A DNA stretch of 64,000 bases from Neisseria yangbaofengii (GTDB lineage Bacteria; Pseudomonadota; Gammaproteobacteria; Burkholderiales; Neisseriaceae): NCBI RefSeq assembly GCF_014898075.1, contig NZ_CP062976.1, positions 1,488,001 through 1,552,000 of the forward strand, given 5' to 3'. Position 1 is the first letter of the stretch. Every line of letters starts with the position of its first letter. Position numbers and translations under genes: made by a program. Positions 17,171 through 26,728 of this stretch are shown one piece after another. The notes below the pieces were generated by a model. That model ran no database searches. It was not told the origin of the DNA and saw only the letters and a program-made list of their open reading frames with translations.

Positions 17171-17200
17171 AAAGGCCGTCTGAAATTTTCAGACGGCCTT
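17171..17200 (-). terminator. DUS hairpin after mpl
   Basis: An AG-DUS pair with a short loop lies between the IS630 end and the mpl stop codon. Confidence 0.8.
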
Positions 17201-17205
17201 ATTTA

Positions 17206-18582
17206 TTATTTCAAAGCTTCAAGCAGTTTATCGTGAATCCCTCCAAAGCCGCCATTGCTCATCACCAAAATCTGATCGCCGCCTTGTGCCTCTTTTACAA
17301 TCTCAGCAACAAAAGCATCAAAGTCTTGACCGACGTGCAGTTTGTCGCCCAATGGTGCCAATGCTTCTGCAACATCCCAATCCACGCCGCCGGCATAGCA
17401 GAAGACTCGGTCGGCTTCACGCAGGCTTTCGGGCAGCGCGGCTTTCATGGTGCCGAGCTTCATGGTGTTGGAGCGTGGCTCGAGCACGGCCAAGATACGG
17501 GCTTTGCCGACTTTTTGGCGCAACCCGGACACCGTGGTGGCCATCGCGGTCGGATGGTGGGCGAAATCGTCGTAAACGGTTACGCCGTTGACCGTGCCTT
17601 TGATTTCCATGCGGCGCTTCACGTTTTGGAATTGGCCTAAGGCTTCGCAGGCTGTCTGAACATCCACGCCGGCATGGCGTGCCGCAGCAATAACCGCCAA
17701 TGCGTTCATGCGGTTATGCTCGCCCAATAATGCCCATGCGACATGGCCGGCTTTTTCGCCTTTAAAGAATACGTCAAAACCGCCCTGCCCGTCTGCTTCG
17801 CCGATTTGCCAACCTGCTTGGTTGCCAAAGAGTTCAACCGGTGTCCAGCAGCCTTTATCTAAGGTTTCATGAATGCTTTCTTCGCGGCCGTTGGCAATAA
17901 TCAGGCCGTCTGAAGGCACGGTTCGCACCAAGTGGTGAAACTGGGTTTGAATCGCGCCTAAATCGGCAAAAATATCGGCGTGGTCAAATTCGAGATTGTT
18001 CAAAATTGCCGTGCGCGGGCGGTAATGCACGAATTTGCTGCGTTTATCGAAAAATGCGGTGTCGTATTCATCGGCTTCAATCACGAAAAACGGTGATTTA
18101 CTGTTTGGGTTTTGGCGCGTGGCTTGCGGCAAACGCGCCGATACGCTGAAATTCAGGGGCACGCCGCCAATCAAGAAGCCCGGTGCCAAACCCGCATATT
18201 CCAATACCCAAGCCAGCATGGATGCAGTGGTGGTTTTGCCATGCGTACCGGCCACGCCCAATACCCAATGATGGAACAATACGTTTTCCGCCAGCCATTG
18301 CGGACCGGAAATATACGGCAAACCACGGTTTAACACGGCTTCCACCACGTCCGTGCCGCGCTTGGCGACATTGCCAATCACATACACATCGGCTTGAAAC
18401 TCATCCAATTGCGCGGCATCGAAACCTTCGTGCACGGCAATGCCCAAGGCTTCAAGCTGGGTGCTCATCGGGGGGTACATTTTGGCATCGCAGCCGCTGA
18501 CTTTAAAACCCGCTTCTTTGGCAATGGCTGCCACGCCGCCCATAAAAGTGCCGCCGATTCCGATAATGTGAATGTGTTTCAT
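17206..18582 (-). CDS. mpl: UDP-N-acetylmuramate:L-alanyl-gamma-D-glutamyl-meso-diaminopimelate ligase
   Basis: A 458-aa Mur-ligase family enzyme that recycles the murein tripeptide by joining it to UDP-MurNAc in the cytoplasm. The N-terminal Rossmann segment is MKHIHIIGIGGTFMGGVA, and the ATP-binding loop is GVAGTHGKTTTASM. YDDFAHHPTA is the conserved Mur-ligase motif. The ATG at 18580-18582 is chosen over an in-frame start at 18855 because family similarity starts at MKHIHIIG and the upstream part would overlap the adhC promoter. Divergent from adhC. Confidence 0.93.
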   Translation of the reverse strand: MKHIHIIGIGGTFMGGVAAIAKEAGFKVSGCDAKMYPPMSTQLEALGIAVHEGFDAAQLDEFQADVYVIGNVAKRGTDVVEAVLNRGLPYISGPQWLAENVLFHHWVLGVAGTHGKTTTASMLAWVLEYAGLAPGFLIGGVPLNFSVSARLPQATRQNPNSKSPFFVIEADEYDTAFFDKRSKFVHYRPRTAILNNLEFDHADIFADLGAIQTQFHHLVRTVPSDGLIIANGREESIHETLDKGCWTPVELFGNQAGWQIGEADGQGGFDVFFKGEKAGHVAWALLGEHNRMNALAVIAAARHAGVDVQTACEALGQFQNVKRRMEIKGTVNGVTVYDDFAHHPTAMATTVSGLRQKVGKARILAVLEPRSNTMKLGTMKAALPESLREADRVFCYAGGVDWDVAEALAPLGDKLHVGQDFDAFVAEIVKEAQGGDQILVMSNGGFGGIHDKLLEALK

Positions 18583-18658
18583 GATGCAAGTATCTTGTTC
18601 AAAAACGCATATTATAGCCGAAATCGTATTAAAAGGCCGTCTGAAAATATGAGAAGCG

Positions 18659-18689
18659 TTTATATGGGTTATTTTATATGGGTTATAAT
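18659..18689 (+). promoter_or_regulatory. adhC promoter with tandem 14-bp duplication
   Basis: TTTATATGGGTTAT occurs twice in direct succession (18659-18672 and 18673-18686). The second copy runs into a perfect TATAAT (18684-18689), about 33 bases before the adhC start codon. No good -35 element or 19-bp MerR-type spacer was seen. Confidence 0.6.
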
Positions 18690-18700
18690 GTCGGGCATAA

Positions 18701-19840
<1,140 letters not shown>

Positions 19841-19867
19841 TCAATCGTGTAATGTAAAGAAAAAAAC

Positions 19868-19905
19868 AGGCCGTCTGAACGCAAATCGTTGCTTTCGGAC
19901 GGCCT
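19868..19905. terminator. degenerate DUS hairpin
   Basis: An AG-DUS faces a copy with one change (TTCGGACGGCCT) between convergent genes. Confidence 0.65.
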
Positions 19906-19927
19906 TTGCTATGATTGGTTTCAGCAT

Positions 19928-20299
19928 TCACGGCCACAGCCAAGCCCACACGTTGCGGCCTTCGCCTTGCAATAACACCAGCGTGCGGCAGGCCGAAGCA
20001 GTATTCATGCACTCTAACCCTACGCCGCGTGATGCAGCTTCTGCGATAATTTTCGGATGGATAAATTCTTGCTTTGCCCCTGTGCCGATAATAATCACTT
20101 CTGGCAAGGCTTCGTCTGAGGCCGTCTGAAAAAAATCGCTAATACGTAATTCATAAGGCATTTTGTCTGCCATTAAAGTAATGGCATCTGATTTTAAAAC
20201 AATCGGTTGGGCCCATATCTCTCCGCCTGCCTCAATCGCGCCGCGGCGGTATGCGGTGACGGCAGCGGCAGCTTTTACAGTATTTTCTTCAATCAACAT
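19928..20299 (-). CDS. Mth938-like (DUF498) domain protein
   Basis: A 123-aa soluble protein of the Mth938/DUF498 family, whose fold is known but whose reaction is not. The conserved segments are ITLMADKMPYELRISDF and PEVIIIGTGAKQEFIHP, followed by GVGLECMNTASACRTLVLLQGEGR. Its N-terminus includes AYRRGAIEAGGE. It is convergent with adhC and carries one internal DUS near 20122. Confidence 0.82.
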   Translation of the reverse strand: MLIEENTVKAAAAVTAYRRGAIEAGGEIWAQPIVLKSDAITLMADKMPYELRISDFFQTASDEALPEVIIIGTGAKQEFIHPKIIAEAASRGVGLECMNTASACRTLVLLQGEGRNVWAWLWP

Positions 20300-20583
20300 A
20301 ATGTTGTTATCCTTATATTTTTAGCCGTTTTTGTTAAACTTTTTGCCGTTATTCCATACAAATGTTTTAAGCCGGCGTTCAGACGGCATGATTTCGCTCT
20401 TCAAAATCAGCCGTGACATCATTTTATTCTGTACCGGAGCTTCTTTAAAAAAGGTGCAAAAACAGGCAATTTCGGGTAGGATTAGCAAATTTGACGTCCG
20501 CACCGCGCCTGCTTTCATTCAAGGCTGCATTCTGTGTGCGACAGTTTACGCTATTGGAAATTTCGGCTCAACAAGGAGACACA
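20300..20583. other. hom upstream region
   Basis: A 284-bp region between divergent genes. It holds an isolated AT-DUS complement at about 20380 and, next to the hom start, a good AAGGAGA ribosome-binding site. No clear riboswitch, leader peptide or gene was seen. Confidence 0.4.
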
Positions 20584-21891
20584 ATGAAGCCAGTGAATAT
20601 CGGTCTGTTAGGCTTAGGTACGGTAGGCGGCGGCACCGCAACCGTTTTGCAGGAAAACGCCGCGGAAATCAGCCGCCGTTTGGGTCGTGACGTGAATATT
20701 TCAGCCGTATGCGACAGAAGCGCCGAAAAAGCAGCCGAAATTGCGCCGAATGCGGCTTTTGTGCAAGATCCTTTTGAATTGGTACAACGCGCCGACGTGG
20801 ATGTGGTCGTCGAATTGTTCGGCGGCACCGGTATTGCCAAAGATGCCGTGTTGAAAGCACTTGAAAACGGCAAACACGTTGTGACCGCCAATAAAAAACT
20901 GCTGGCCGAATACGGCAACGAAATTTTCCCGTTGGCCGAGTCAAAAAACGTGATGGTGCAATTTGAAGCGGCAGTAGCCGGCGGCATCCCGATTATTAAA
21001 ACCTTACGCGAAGGCTTGGCCGCCAACAACATCAAATCCATTGCAGGCATCATCAACGGCACCAGCAACTTTATTTTGAGCGAAATGCGCGAAAAAGGCA
21101 GCGCGTTTGCCGACGTATTGAAAGAAGCGCAAGCCTTAGGCTATGCCGAAGCCGACCCGACTTTCGACATCGAAGGCCACGATGCCGGCCACAAAATCAC
21201 CATTATGAGCGCATTGGCGTTCGGCACTCCGGTTGATTTCAGCGGCTGCTATTTGGAAGGAATCAGCAAACTCGACAGCCGCGACATCAAATATGCGGAA
21301 GAATTGGGCTACCGCATCAAATTATTGGGCATCACCCGTAAAACCGACAAAGGCATCGAATTGCGCGTTCACCCTACCCTGATTCCGGAAAGCCGCCTGT
21401 TGGCCAACGTTAATGGGGTAATGAATGCCGTGCGCGTAAATGCCGATATGGTGGGTGAAACCCTATACTACGGGGCAGGCGCAGGTGCATTGCCGACTGC
21501 CAGCGCAGTGGTTGCCGACATCGTCGATATCTGCCGTATGATTGGTGCCGATGCCGCCAACCGCGTACCGCATTTGGCCTTCCAACCTGAAGGCGTGAAA
21601 GCGCAAAACATTCTGCCGATGGACGAAATCACCAGCAGCTACTACCTGCGCGTGCAAGCCAAAGACGAGCCGGGCACATTAGGTAAAATCGCCAACCTAC
21701 TGGCCGGGCAAGGCGTATCCATCGAAGCCTTGATTCAAAAAGGCGTGTTCAACAAAACCACCGCTGAAATTGTGATTCTCACCCACAGCACGGTTGAAAA
21801 AAACATCAAATCGGCCATCGCCGCCATAGAGCAATTGGATTGCGTGGAAACGCCGATTACCATGATTCGCATGGAAAGTCTGCATGGTTGA
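20584..21891 (+). CDS. hom: homoserine dehydrogenase
   Basis: A 435-aa enzyme that reduces aspartate semialdehyde to homoserine for threonine and methionine synthesis. The NAD(P) loop GLLGLGTVGGGT is at the N-terminus. The catalytic region includes VAGGIPIIKTLREGLAANNI and the conserved GYAEADPTFDIEGHDAGHKI. A C-terminal ACT domain (YYLRVQAKDEPGTLGKIA) suggests feedback control by threonine. The ATG at 20584 follows AAGGAGA and is preferred over the longer frame from 20491. Confidence 0.95.
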   Translation: MKPVNIGLLGLGTVGGGTATVLQENAAEISRRLGRDVNISAVCDRSAEKAAEIAPNAAFVQDPFELVQRADVDVVVELFGGTGIAKDAVLKALENGKHVVTANKKLLAEYGNEIFPLAESKNVMVQFEAAVAGGIPIIKTLREGLAANNIKSIAGIINGTSNFILSEMREKGSAFADVLKEAQALGYAEADPTFDIEGHDAGHKITIMSALAFGTPVDFSGCYLEGISKLDSRDIKYAEELGYRIKLLGITRKTDKGIELRVHPTLIPESRLLANVNGVMNAVRVNADMVGETLYYGAGAGALPTASAVVADIVDICRMIGADAANRVPHLAFQPEGVKAQNILPMDEITSSYYLRVQAKDEPGTLGKIANLLAGQGVSIEALIQKGVFNKTTAEIVILTHSTVEKNIKSAIAAIEQLDCVETPITMIRMESLHG

Positions 21892-22312
21892 GCAATCGTT
21901 AACCCCCGAAGAACAAGCGGCGAAAACCAAAAAAGCCAAAGCTAAAATCCTCACCATCCGCATTTGGGCATGGATTATCATGGCATTGCTGGTGAGCTTT
22001 TTCTTTTTGTCGCAATGCGCCTTGTCGAAGCCTAAAGCCAAACAAGCCATTATCGAATCGTGTGTAAAAAACATTCCGTTTGCCGACAAATGGCAGGCTG
22101 ATTTGAAAGCACGCGGCTTGGAAGGCAAAAGCGAGCAAGTCATCGGCGATTACTGCGTTTGCATGTGGGGCGAACCTTTAGAAAAGCTGAGTGAAAAGCA
22201 AATCCAATCGTTCAGCAAAATCAGCGCACAAGAACAGCTTGAGCTGCTCGGTGGCGCCGCTGCTTTTGAAGCCCGCGACCAGCAATGTATTGCCGGTTTG
22301 AAAGCCGAATAA
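21884..22312 (+). CDS. conserved hypothetical membrane-anchored protein
   Basis: A 142-aa protein with a charged N-terminus, one membrane segment (about residues 26-46) and an external helical domain with three cysteines (ESCVKN, DYCVCMW). No family was recognised. Its start overlaps the end of hom by eight bases, so it is probably co-translated with hom, although no functional link is evident. Confidence 0.65.
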   Translation: MVEQSLTPEEQAAKTKKAKAKILTIRIWAWIIMALLVSFFFLSQCALSKPKAKQAIIESCVKNIPFADKWQADLKARGLEGKSEQVIGDYCVCMWGEPLEKLSEKQIQSFSKISAQEQLELLGGAAAFEARDQQCIAGLKAE

Positions 22313-22328
22313 AAAGGCAAATATAAAC

Positions 22329-22364
22329 AAAGGCCGTCTGAATATTATCTTTCAGGCGGCCTTT
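22329..22364. terminator. DUS hairpin
   Basis: An AG-DUS faces a copy with one change (TTCAGGCGGCCT) between convergent genes. Confidence 0.7.
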
Positions 22365-22375
22365 ATTGTATGGTT

Positions 22376-23554
22376 TTAAACCGATTTATTCATAAAATCA
22401 TCGCGCTTAACCAACATATAAGCCAGCACCGCCGCCAGCAATGCCGTGCCAGCACCGACAAAACCAATGCCGCCCAAGCCCAATCCAACGGTAACATAAT
22501 GCCCCGACAGCGCACCGCCACCGATGCCCACGTTATACAGACCCGAATAAATCGAGGTGGCAACATCGGTGGCATCGGAAGCAAAATTCAACACTTTCGC
22601 AATCATCGACAGGCTGACTACGCTGATGGCAATGCCCCACACAAAACACAGCGCATAAACCGCCCATGCCGAGCCGGACAACGGCCACAGCAACGCCGTC
22701 ATCAACACTACCAAGGCTGCTGCGCCGATAAAGAATTGGCGCGGGAACGTGGCAAACCATTTGCCGAATACAAACGAAGCCACAAAACCGGCCGAACCAT
22801 ACAAGCCAAGCACAATCGTCACTTGTTCCGGTTTGAAGCCGCCGATTTGCAGCACAAACGGCTCGATGTAGCTATACGCGGTAAAATGTGCAGTGATGAT
22901 CAGAATGGTAAAGCCGTAGAGCAGCATCAGGTTTTTGCGTTTCACCAGCAACGGCAGGCTGCCCAATGAACCGGAATTCACGCTCGGCAGCAACGGCAGG
23001 TTTTTCGCCAACACCACCATCACCGCCGCCGCGCAAATACCAATCAGCAAGAAACTGGTTTGCCATGAATAAAACTGTCCAATCACGCGCCCCAACGGAA
23101 TGCCCATTACCATCGCCATCACCGTACCTGTGCTCAGCAAACCCAGCGCCTGCGTGCTTTTGCCTTGCGGCGCAACCCGCACCGCCAAAGACGCCGTAAT
23201 CGACCAAAACACCGCATGCGTCAAGGCAATACAGATCCGGCTGACCAACAACACGCCGAAATTCCAAGCAAAAAACGACAATACATGTCCGGTTACAAAT
23301 ACGGCGAACAAAATCAGCAAGAGCTTGCGGCGTTCAAAATTTTTCGTGGCCAGCATGAGCGGCAGCGACAGCAACGCCACAATCCACGCATACACCGTCA
23401 ACATAATGCCGACTTCGGTCGAAGCCATGCCGAAGGTTTGGCCGATATCGCTCAACAGCGCAATCGGAATAAATTCGGTGGTGTTGAAAATAAACGCCCC
23501 CACCGCCAAGGCCAACACACTCAGCCATTGTTTTTTCTCTTTTGCCGCCGGCAT
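22376..23554 (-). CDS. sotB: MFS sugar-efflux type transporter (SotB-like)
   Basis: A 392-aa major facilitator with about twelve membrane segments. Family markers of the SotB/YdeA drug/sugar exporters are FNTTEFIPIALLSDIGQTFGM near the N-terminus and the RRKLLLILF loop after segment 2. Members export arabinose, IPTG or drugs; the substrate here is unknown. The ATG at 23552-23554 has AAGGAAGAG upstream and is preferred to an in-frame TTG at 23575. Confidence 0.85.
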   Translation of the reverse strand: MPAAKEKKQWLSVLALAVGAFIFNTTEFIPIALLSDIGQTFGMASTEVGIMLTVYAWIVALLSLPLMLATKNFERRKLLLILFAVFVTGHVLSFFAWNFGVLLVSRICIALTHAVFWSITASLAVRVAPQGKSTQALGLLSTGTVMAMVMGIPLGRVIGQFYSWQTSFLLIGICAAAVMVVLAKNLPLLPSVNSGSLGSLPLLVKRKNLMLLYGFTILIITAHFTAYSYIEPFVLQIGGFKPEQVTIVLGLYGSAGFVASFVFGKWFATFPRQFFIGAAALVVLMTALLWPLSGSAWAVYALCFVWGIAISVVSLSMIAKVLNFASDATDVATSIYSGLYNVGIGGGALSGHYVTVGLGLGGIGFVGAGTALLAAVLAYMLVKRDDFMNKSV

Positions 23555-23653
23555 AATCTTACTCTTCCTTATCAAAATCAGGTGCGTATTCTACTCCGCC
23601 CAAGCCATAATTAAAACGATAACAATCGACTACATTTCATTTGATTTCAAATG

Positions 23654-23692
23654 TTTCAGACGGCCTCTAAGAATAAACAGGCCGTCTGAAAA
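23654..23692. repeat. inverted DUS pair upstream of copper promoter
   Basis: Two AG-DUS copies face each other and end five bases before the -35 element of the copZ-like gene. Confidence 0.7.
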
Positions 23693-23697
23693 AATAC

Positions 23698-23728
23698 TTG
23701 ACCCTTACCCTGTGTCAAGGTTTATATT
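23698..23728 (+). promoter_or_regulatory. MerR-family-type promoter (CueR/NmlR-like)
   Basis: TTGACC (23698-23703), a 19-bp spacer and TATATT (23723-23728). The spacer holds the inverted repeat CTTGAC/GTCAAG. A 19-bp spacer with dyad symmetry is the hallmark of promoters activated by DNA-distorting MerR regulators. Confidence 0.72.
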
Positions 23729-23763
23729 AAGAACATCCGACGAGTAAACGAAAGGAAGAAATC

Positions 23764-23973
23764 GTGGAAAGCATCACCTTAAACGTAGAAGGCATGACCT
23801 GCGGCGGTTGCGTGAAAAGCGTCACCCGCATTTTGGAAAACACCGACGGCGTTGCCAAGGCAGAAGTAAGTTTGGAAAACAAAAGTGCCGTGATTGAATT
23901 CGATGCCGCCAAAACCAATGTCGATGCCTTAATCGAAGCGATTGGAGACGGCGGCTTTGATGCTTCACGTTGA
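23764..23973 (+). CDS. copZ: heavy-metal-associated copper chaperone, CopZ-like
   Basis: A 69-aa single HMA domain with the metal-binding motif GMTCGGC (cysteines 13 and 16). Such proteins carry Cu(I) to P-type ATPases. The start is GTG at 23764, supported by AAAGGAAG seven bases upstream. It precedes copA and has a similar promoter, so the two are likely co-regulated by a copper- or thiol-sensing MerR protein that is not in the window. Confidence 0.85.
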   Translation: MESITLNVEGMTCGGCVKSVTRILENTDGVAKAEVSLENKSAVIEFDAAKTNVDALIEAIGDGGFDASR

Positions 23974-23984
23974 TCACACGCCCG

Positions 23985-24017
23985 AGGCCGTCTGAAAGCA
24001 GGATTTTCAGACGGCCT
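23985..24017 (+). terminator. DUS hairpin between copZ-like gene and copA
   Basis: An AG-DUS pair ends 17 bases before the copA -35 element, separating the two copper transcripts. Confidence 0.75.
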
Positions 24018-24033
24018 TTACCTTTGAGAATGC

Positions 24034-24064
24034 TTGACTTTACCCCGTTATCAAGGTTTAAGCT
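24034..24064 (+). promoter_or_regulatory. second MerR-family-type promoter, for copA
   Basis: TTGACT (24034-24039), a 19-bp spacer and TAAGCT (24059-24064), with the inverted repeat CTTGA/TCAAG in the spacer. It is the same architecture as the promoter at 23698. Confidence 0.7.
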
Positions 24065-24096
24065 TTCTTTACCTCTTCATTGACCGGGCAACGAAA

Positions 24097-26268
24097 ATGA
24101 AACAAAAAGTCCGTTTCCAAATTAAAGGCATGACCTGCCAAGCTTGCGCCTCACGCATTGAAAAAGTGTTGAACAAAAAAGACTTTATCGAAAGCGCAGG
24201 CGTAAATTTTGCCAGCGAAGAAGCGCAAGTCGTGTTTGACGACAGCCGCAGCTCAATAGCCGGCATCATCCGAATCATTGAAAAAACCGGTTTCGATGCA
24301 AAAGAAAAAACCGATGCGCTGACCAAAGCCGGCAGCGATGAACCGGTGCATATCGGTTGGCGTTTATGGCTGCTGCTGGCGATTAATGTACCGTTTCTCA
24401 TCGGCATGGCAGGCATGATGATTGGCCACCATGATTGGATGCTGCCTGTGATGTGGCAATTTGCCTTAGCCGGCATTGTGCAACTTTGGCTGGCGATTCC
24501 GTTTTACAAAAGCGCATGGGCTTCAATTAAAGGCGGTTTGGCCAATATGGACGTGCTGGTCACTATCGGCACGGTGTCGATTTATCTCTATTCGGTGTAT
24601 ATGATGTTCCACCACCGCGATATGGGACACGACGGCATGGCACATGTGTATTTTGAAGCAAGCGTGATGGTGATCGGCTTTGTGTCGTTGGGTAAATTCT
24701 TGGAACACCGCACCAAAAAATCCAGCCTCAACAGCTTATCGCTGATGCTCAAACTCACGCCGAGCAAAGTGAATGTGCAACGCGGCGGTAAATGGCAATC
24801 GCTGCCTTTAGATCAAGTGCAAACCGGCGATATGCTGCGTGCCAATCACGGCGAGCGCATTGCCGCTGACGGTGTGGTCGAAAGCGGCAATGGTTGGACA
24901 GACGAAAGCCACTTGACCGGCGAATCCAATCCCGAAATGAAACAACAAGGCAGCAAGGTTTTGGCCGGTGCGCTGGTAACCGACGGCAGCTTGATTTACC
25001 GTGCCACGCAATTGGGCAGCCATACTTTACTGGGAGACATGATGAACGCGCTTTCCGAAGCGCAAGGCAGTAAAGCGCCGATTTCGCGCATGGCGGATAA
25101 AGCGGCGGCGGTATTTGTGCCGGTAGTGACCGGCATTTCCCTACTCACGTTCGTGCTCACTTGGGGCATAAAAGGCGATTGGCAGGCAGGCTTGATGCAT
25201 GCGGTGGCAGTGTTGGTAATTGCCTGCCCATGTGCGTTGGGTCTGGCCACACCGGCAGCGATTATGGCCGGCATGGGCAAAGCGGTGAAACACGGTATTT
25301 GGTTTAAAGACGCGGCTTCGATGGAAGAATCGGCGCATGTCAACGCCGTGGTGCTCGACAAAACCGGCACGCTCACCAAAGGCCGTCCTCAAGTGGAGGC
25401 GGTTTACCTGGTGCCGGATAGTGGTTTTAGCGAAGACGGTTTGTTCCGCATCGCCGCTGCCGTCGAGCAAAACGCCACCCACCCGCTGGCCAACGCGATT
25501 GTGTCGGCCGCTTTGGCGCGCAATCTGGATCTACCGCCAACCAGTCAAGCACAAACGGCAGTCGGTGCCGGCATATCTGCGGAAATCAGCGGTTTGGGTT
25601 TGGTAAAAGTCGGCAAAACCGATTACGCCAATTTAACCTCCTTGCCGGCCGATTTAGACGGTGTATGGCCAATCGCCAGCTTGGTGGCCGTATCGGTTAA
25701 CGGCCGCCCCATCGGTGCATTCGCTTTGGCCGATGCCCTCAAAAACGACACCGCCGAAGCGATACGCCGTCTGAAAGCGCATGATATCGATGTGTATGTG
25801 ATGAGTGGCGACAATCAAAATACCGTCGAATATATCGCCACACAACTGGGCATTGAACACGCGTTCGGCAACATGAGCCCGCGCGATAAAGCAGCCGCGG
25901 TGCAAAAACTCAAAAACGAAGGCAAAGTTGTCGCCATGGTCGGCGACGGCATCAACGATGCCCCTGCTTTGGCAGCGGCTAATGTCAGCTTTGCCATGAA
26001 AGGCGGCGCCGATGTGGCAGAACACACCGCCTCGGCCACGCTGATGCAGCATTCGGTCAACCAATTGGTCGATGCCCTGCTTGTTTCCCGCGCCACTTTG
26101 AAAAACATCAAGCAAAACCTGTTCTTCGCCTTTTTCTACAATATCCTCGGCATCCCGCTGGCTGCTTTGGGCTTTCTCAGCCCGGTGATTGCCGGTGCGG
26201 CGATGGCGATGAGCTCGGTATCGGTATTAACCAATGCTTTACGTTTGAAACGCGTAAAAATTGAATGA
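24097..26268 (+). CDS. copA: copper-exporting P-type ATPase
   Basis: A 723-aa P1B-ATPase that exports Cu(I) across the inner membrane. Visible motifs are one N-terminal HMA domain with GMTCQAC, the phosphatase motif TGES, the membrane CPC motif (C377-P378-C379), the phosphorylated D421 in VVLDKTGTLTKG, the HP motif in NATHPLANAI and the hinge GDGINDAPAL. YN (FFYNILGIP) and MxxSS (MAMSSVSV) at the C-terminus are the signature of Cu+ specificity. The ATG at 24097 is preferred over the upstream frame from 24034, which overlaps the promoter. Regulation is likely by a MerR-family protein. Confidence 0.95.
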   Translation: MKQKVRFQIKGMTCQACASRIEKVLNKKDFIESAGVNFASEEAQVVFDDSRSSIAGIIRIIEKTGFDAKEKTDALTKAGSDEPVHIGWRLWLLLAINVPFLIGMAGMMIGHHDWMLPVMWQFALAGIVQLWLAIPFYKSAWASIKGGLANMDVLVTIGTVSIYLYSVYMMFHHRDMGHDGMAHVYFEASVMVIGFVSLGKFLEHRTKKSSLNSLSLMLKLTPSKVNVQRGGKWQSLPLDQVQTGDMLRANHGERIAADGVVESGNGWTDESHLTGESNPEMKQQGSKVLAGALVTDGSLIYRATQLGSHTLLGDMMNALSEAQGSKAPISRMADKAAAVFVPVVTGISLLTFVLTWGIKGDWQAGLMHAVAVLVIACPCALGLATPAAIMAGMGKAVKHGIWFKDAASMEESAHVNAVVLDKTGTLTKGRPQVEAVYLVPDSGFSEDGLFRIAAAVEQNATHPLANAIVSAALARNLDLPPTSQAQTAVGAGISAEISGLGLVKVGKTDYANLTSLPADLDGVWPIASLVAVSVNGRPIGAFALADALKNDTAEAIRRLKAHDIDVYVMSGDNQNTVEYIATQLGIEHAFGNMSPRDKAAAVQKLKNEGKVVAMVGDGINDAPALAAANVSFAMKGGADVAEHTASATLMQHSVNQLVDALLVSRATLKNIKQNLFFAFFYNILGIPLAALGFLSPVIAGAAMAMSSVSVLTNALRLKRVKIE

Positions 26269-26279
26269 TGCCGTTAGCT

Positions 26280-26320
26280 AAAAGCCGTGTAAAAGCTATC
26301 TGCTTTCACGCGGTTTTTTT
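26280..26320 (+). terminator. hairpin after copA
   Basis: An imperfect inverted repeat with arms AAAGCCGTG and CACGCGGTTT, followed by a T-run; not built from DUS. Confidence 0.6.
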
Positions 26321-26359
26321 CGTTTATAATCGCCTTTATTTTTTGACGGAAGCCCAACC

Positions 26360-26623
26360 ATGGAAATGATGGCAGCGATGAATATCTTTTTGATTGCATT
26401 GTTGATTTTTACCGTATTATTGGTATGGTCGCGCAATTGGAAACGCAAACAGGCTTATCTGGAACACATCAAAAGCAAACCGGATACATTTGAATGGATC
26501 AGCCAAAACCTAAGCGGTGTAGAAATCAAAGATTTGAAAGCTGTGGCCGACCGCTTCGGCCTACCTATGTTGCAAGCCAGACAATTGATTGATTTTTATC
26601 GTCAAAACCATCAGGCCAAATAA
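26360..26623 (+). CDS. conserved hypothetical single-span membrane protein
   Basis: An 87-aa protein with one N-terminal membrane segment (about residues 6-24), a basic stretch RNWKRKQAY and a C-terminal helical domain (LKAVADRFGLPMLQARQLIDF). No family was recognised. It has its own start after a short intergenic gap. Confidence 0.65.
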   Translation: MEMMAAMNIFLIALLIFTVLLVWSRNWKRKQAYLEHIKSKPDTFEWISQNLSGVEIKDLKAVADRFGLPMLQARQLIDFYRQNHQAK

Positions 26624-26660
26624 TCTTTACAGAACCCGGCCTGATGATTTGACCCATATT

Positions 26661-26712
26661 AAGGCCGTCTAAAATAATGAATATTATAATATTCATTATT
26701 TCAGACGGCCTT
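26661..26712. terminator. long near-perfect palindrome built on DUS
   Basis: A 52-bp inverted repeat has 25-bp arms with one mismatch and almost no loop. The arms are DUS-like at the tips and AT-rich inside (AATAATGAATATT). The left DUS is degenerate (AGGCCGTCTAAA). Confidence 0.75.
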
Positions 26713-26728
26713 AACAGCAGGGGGAAAC

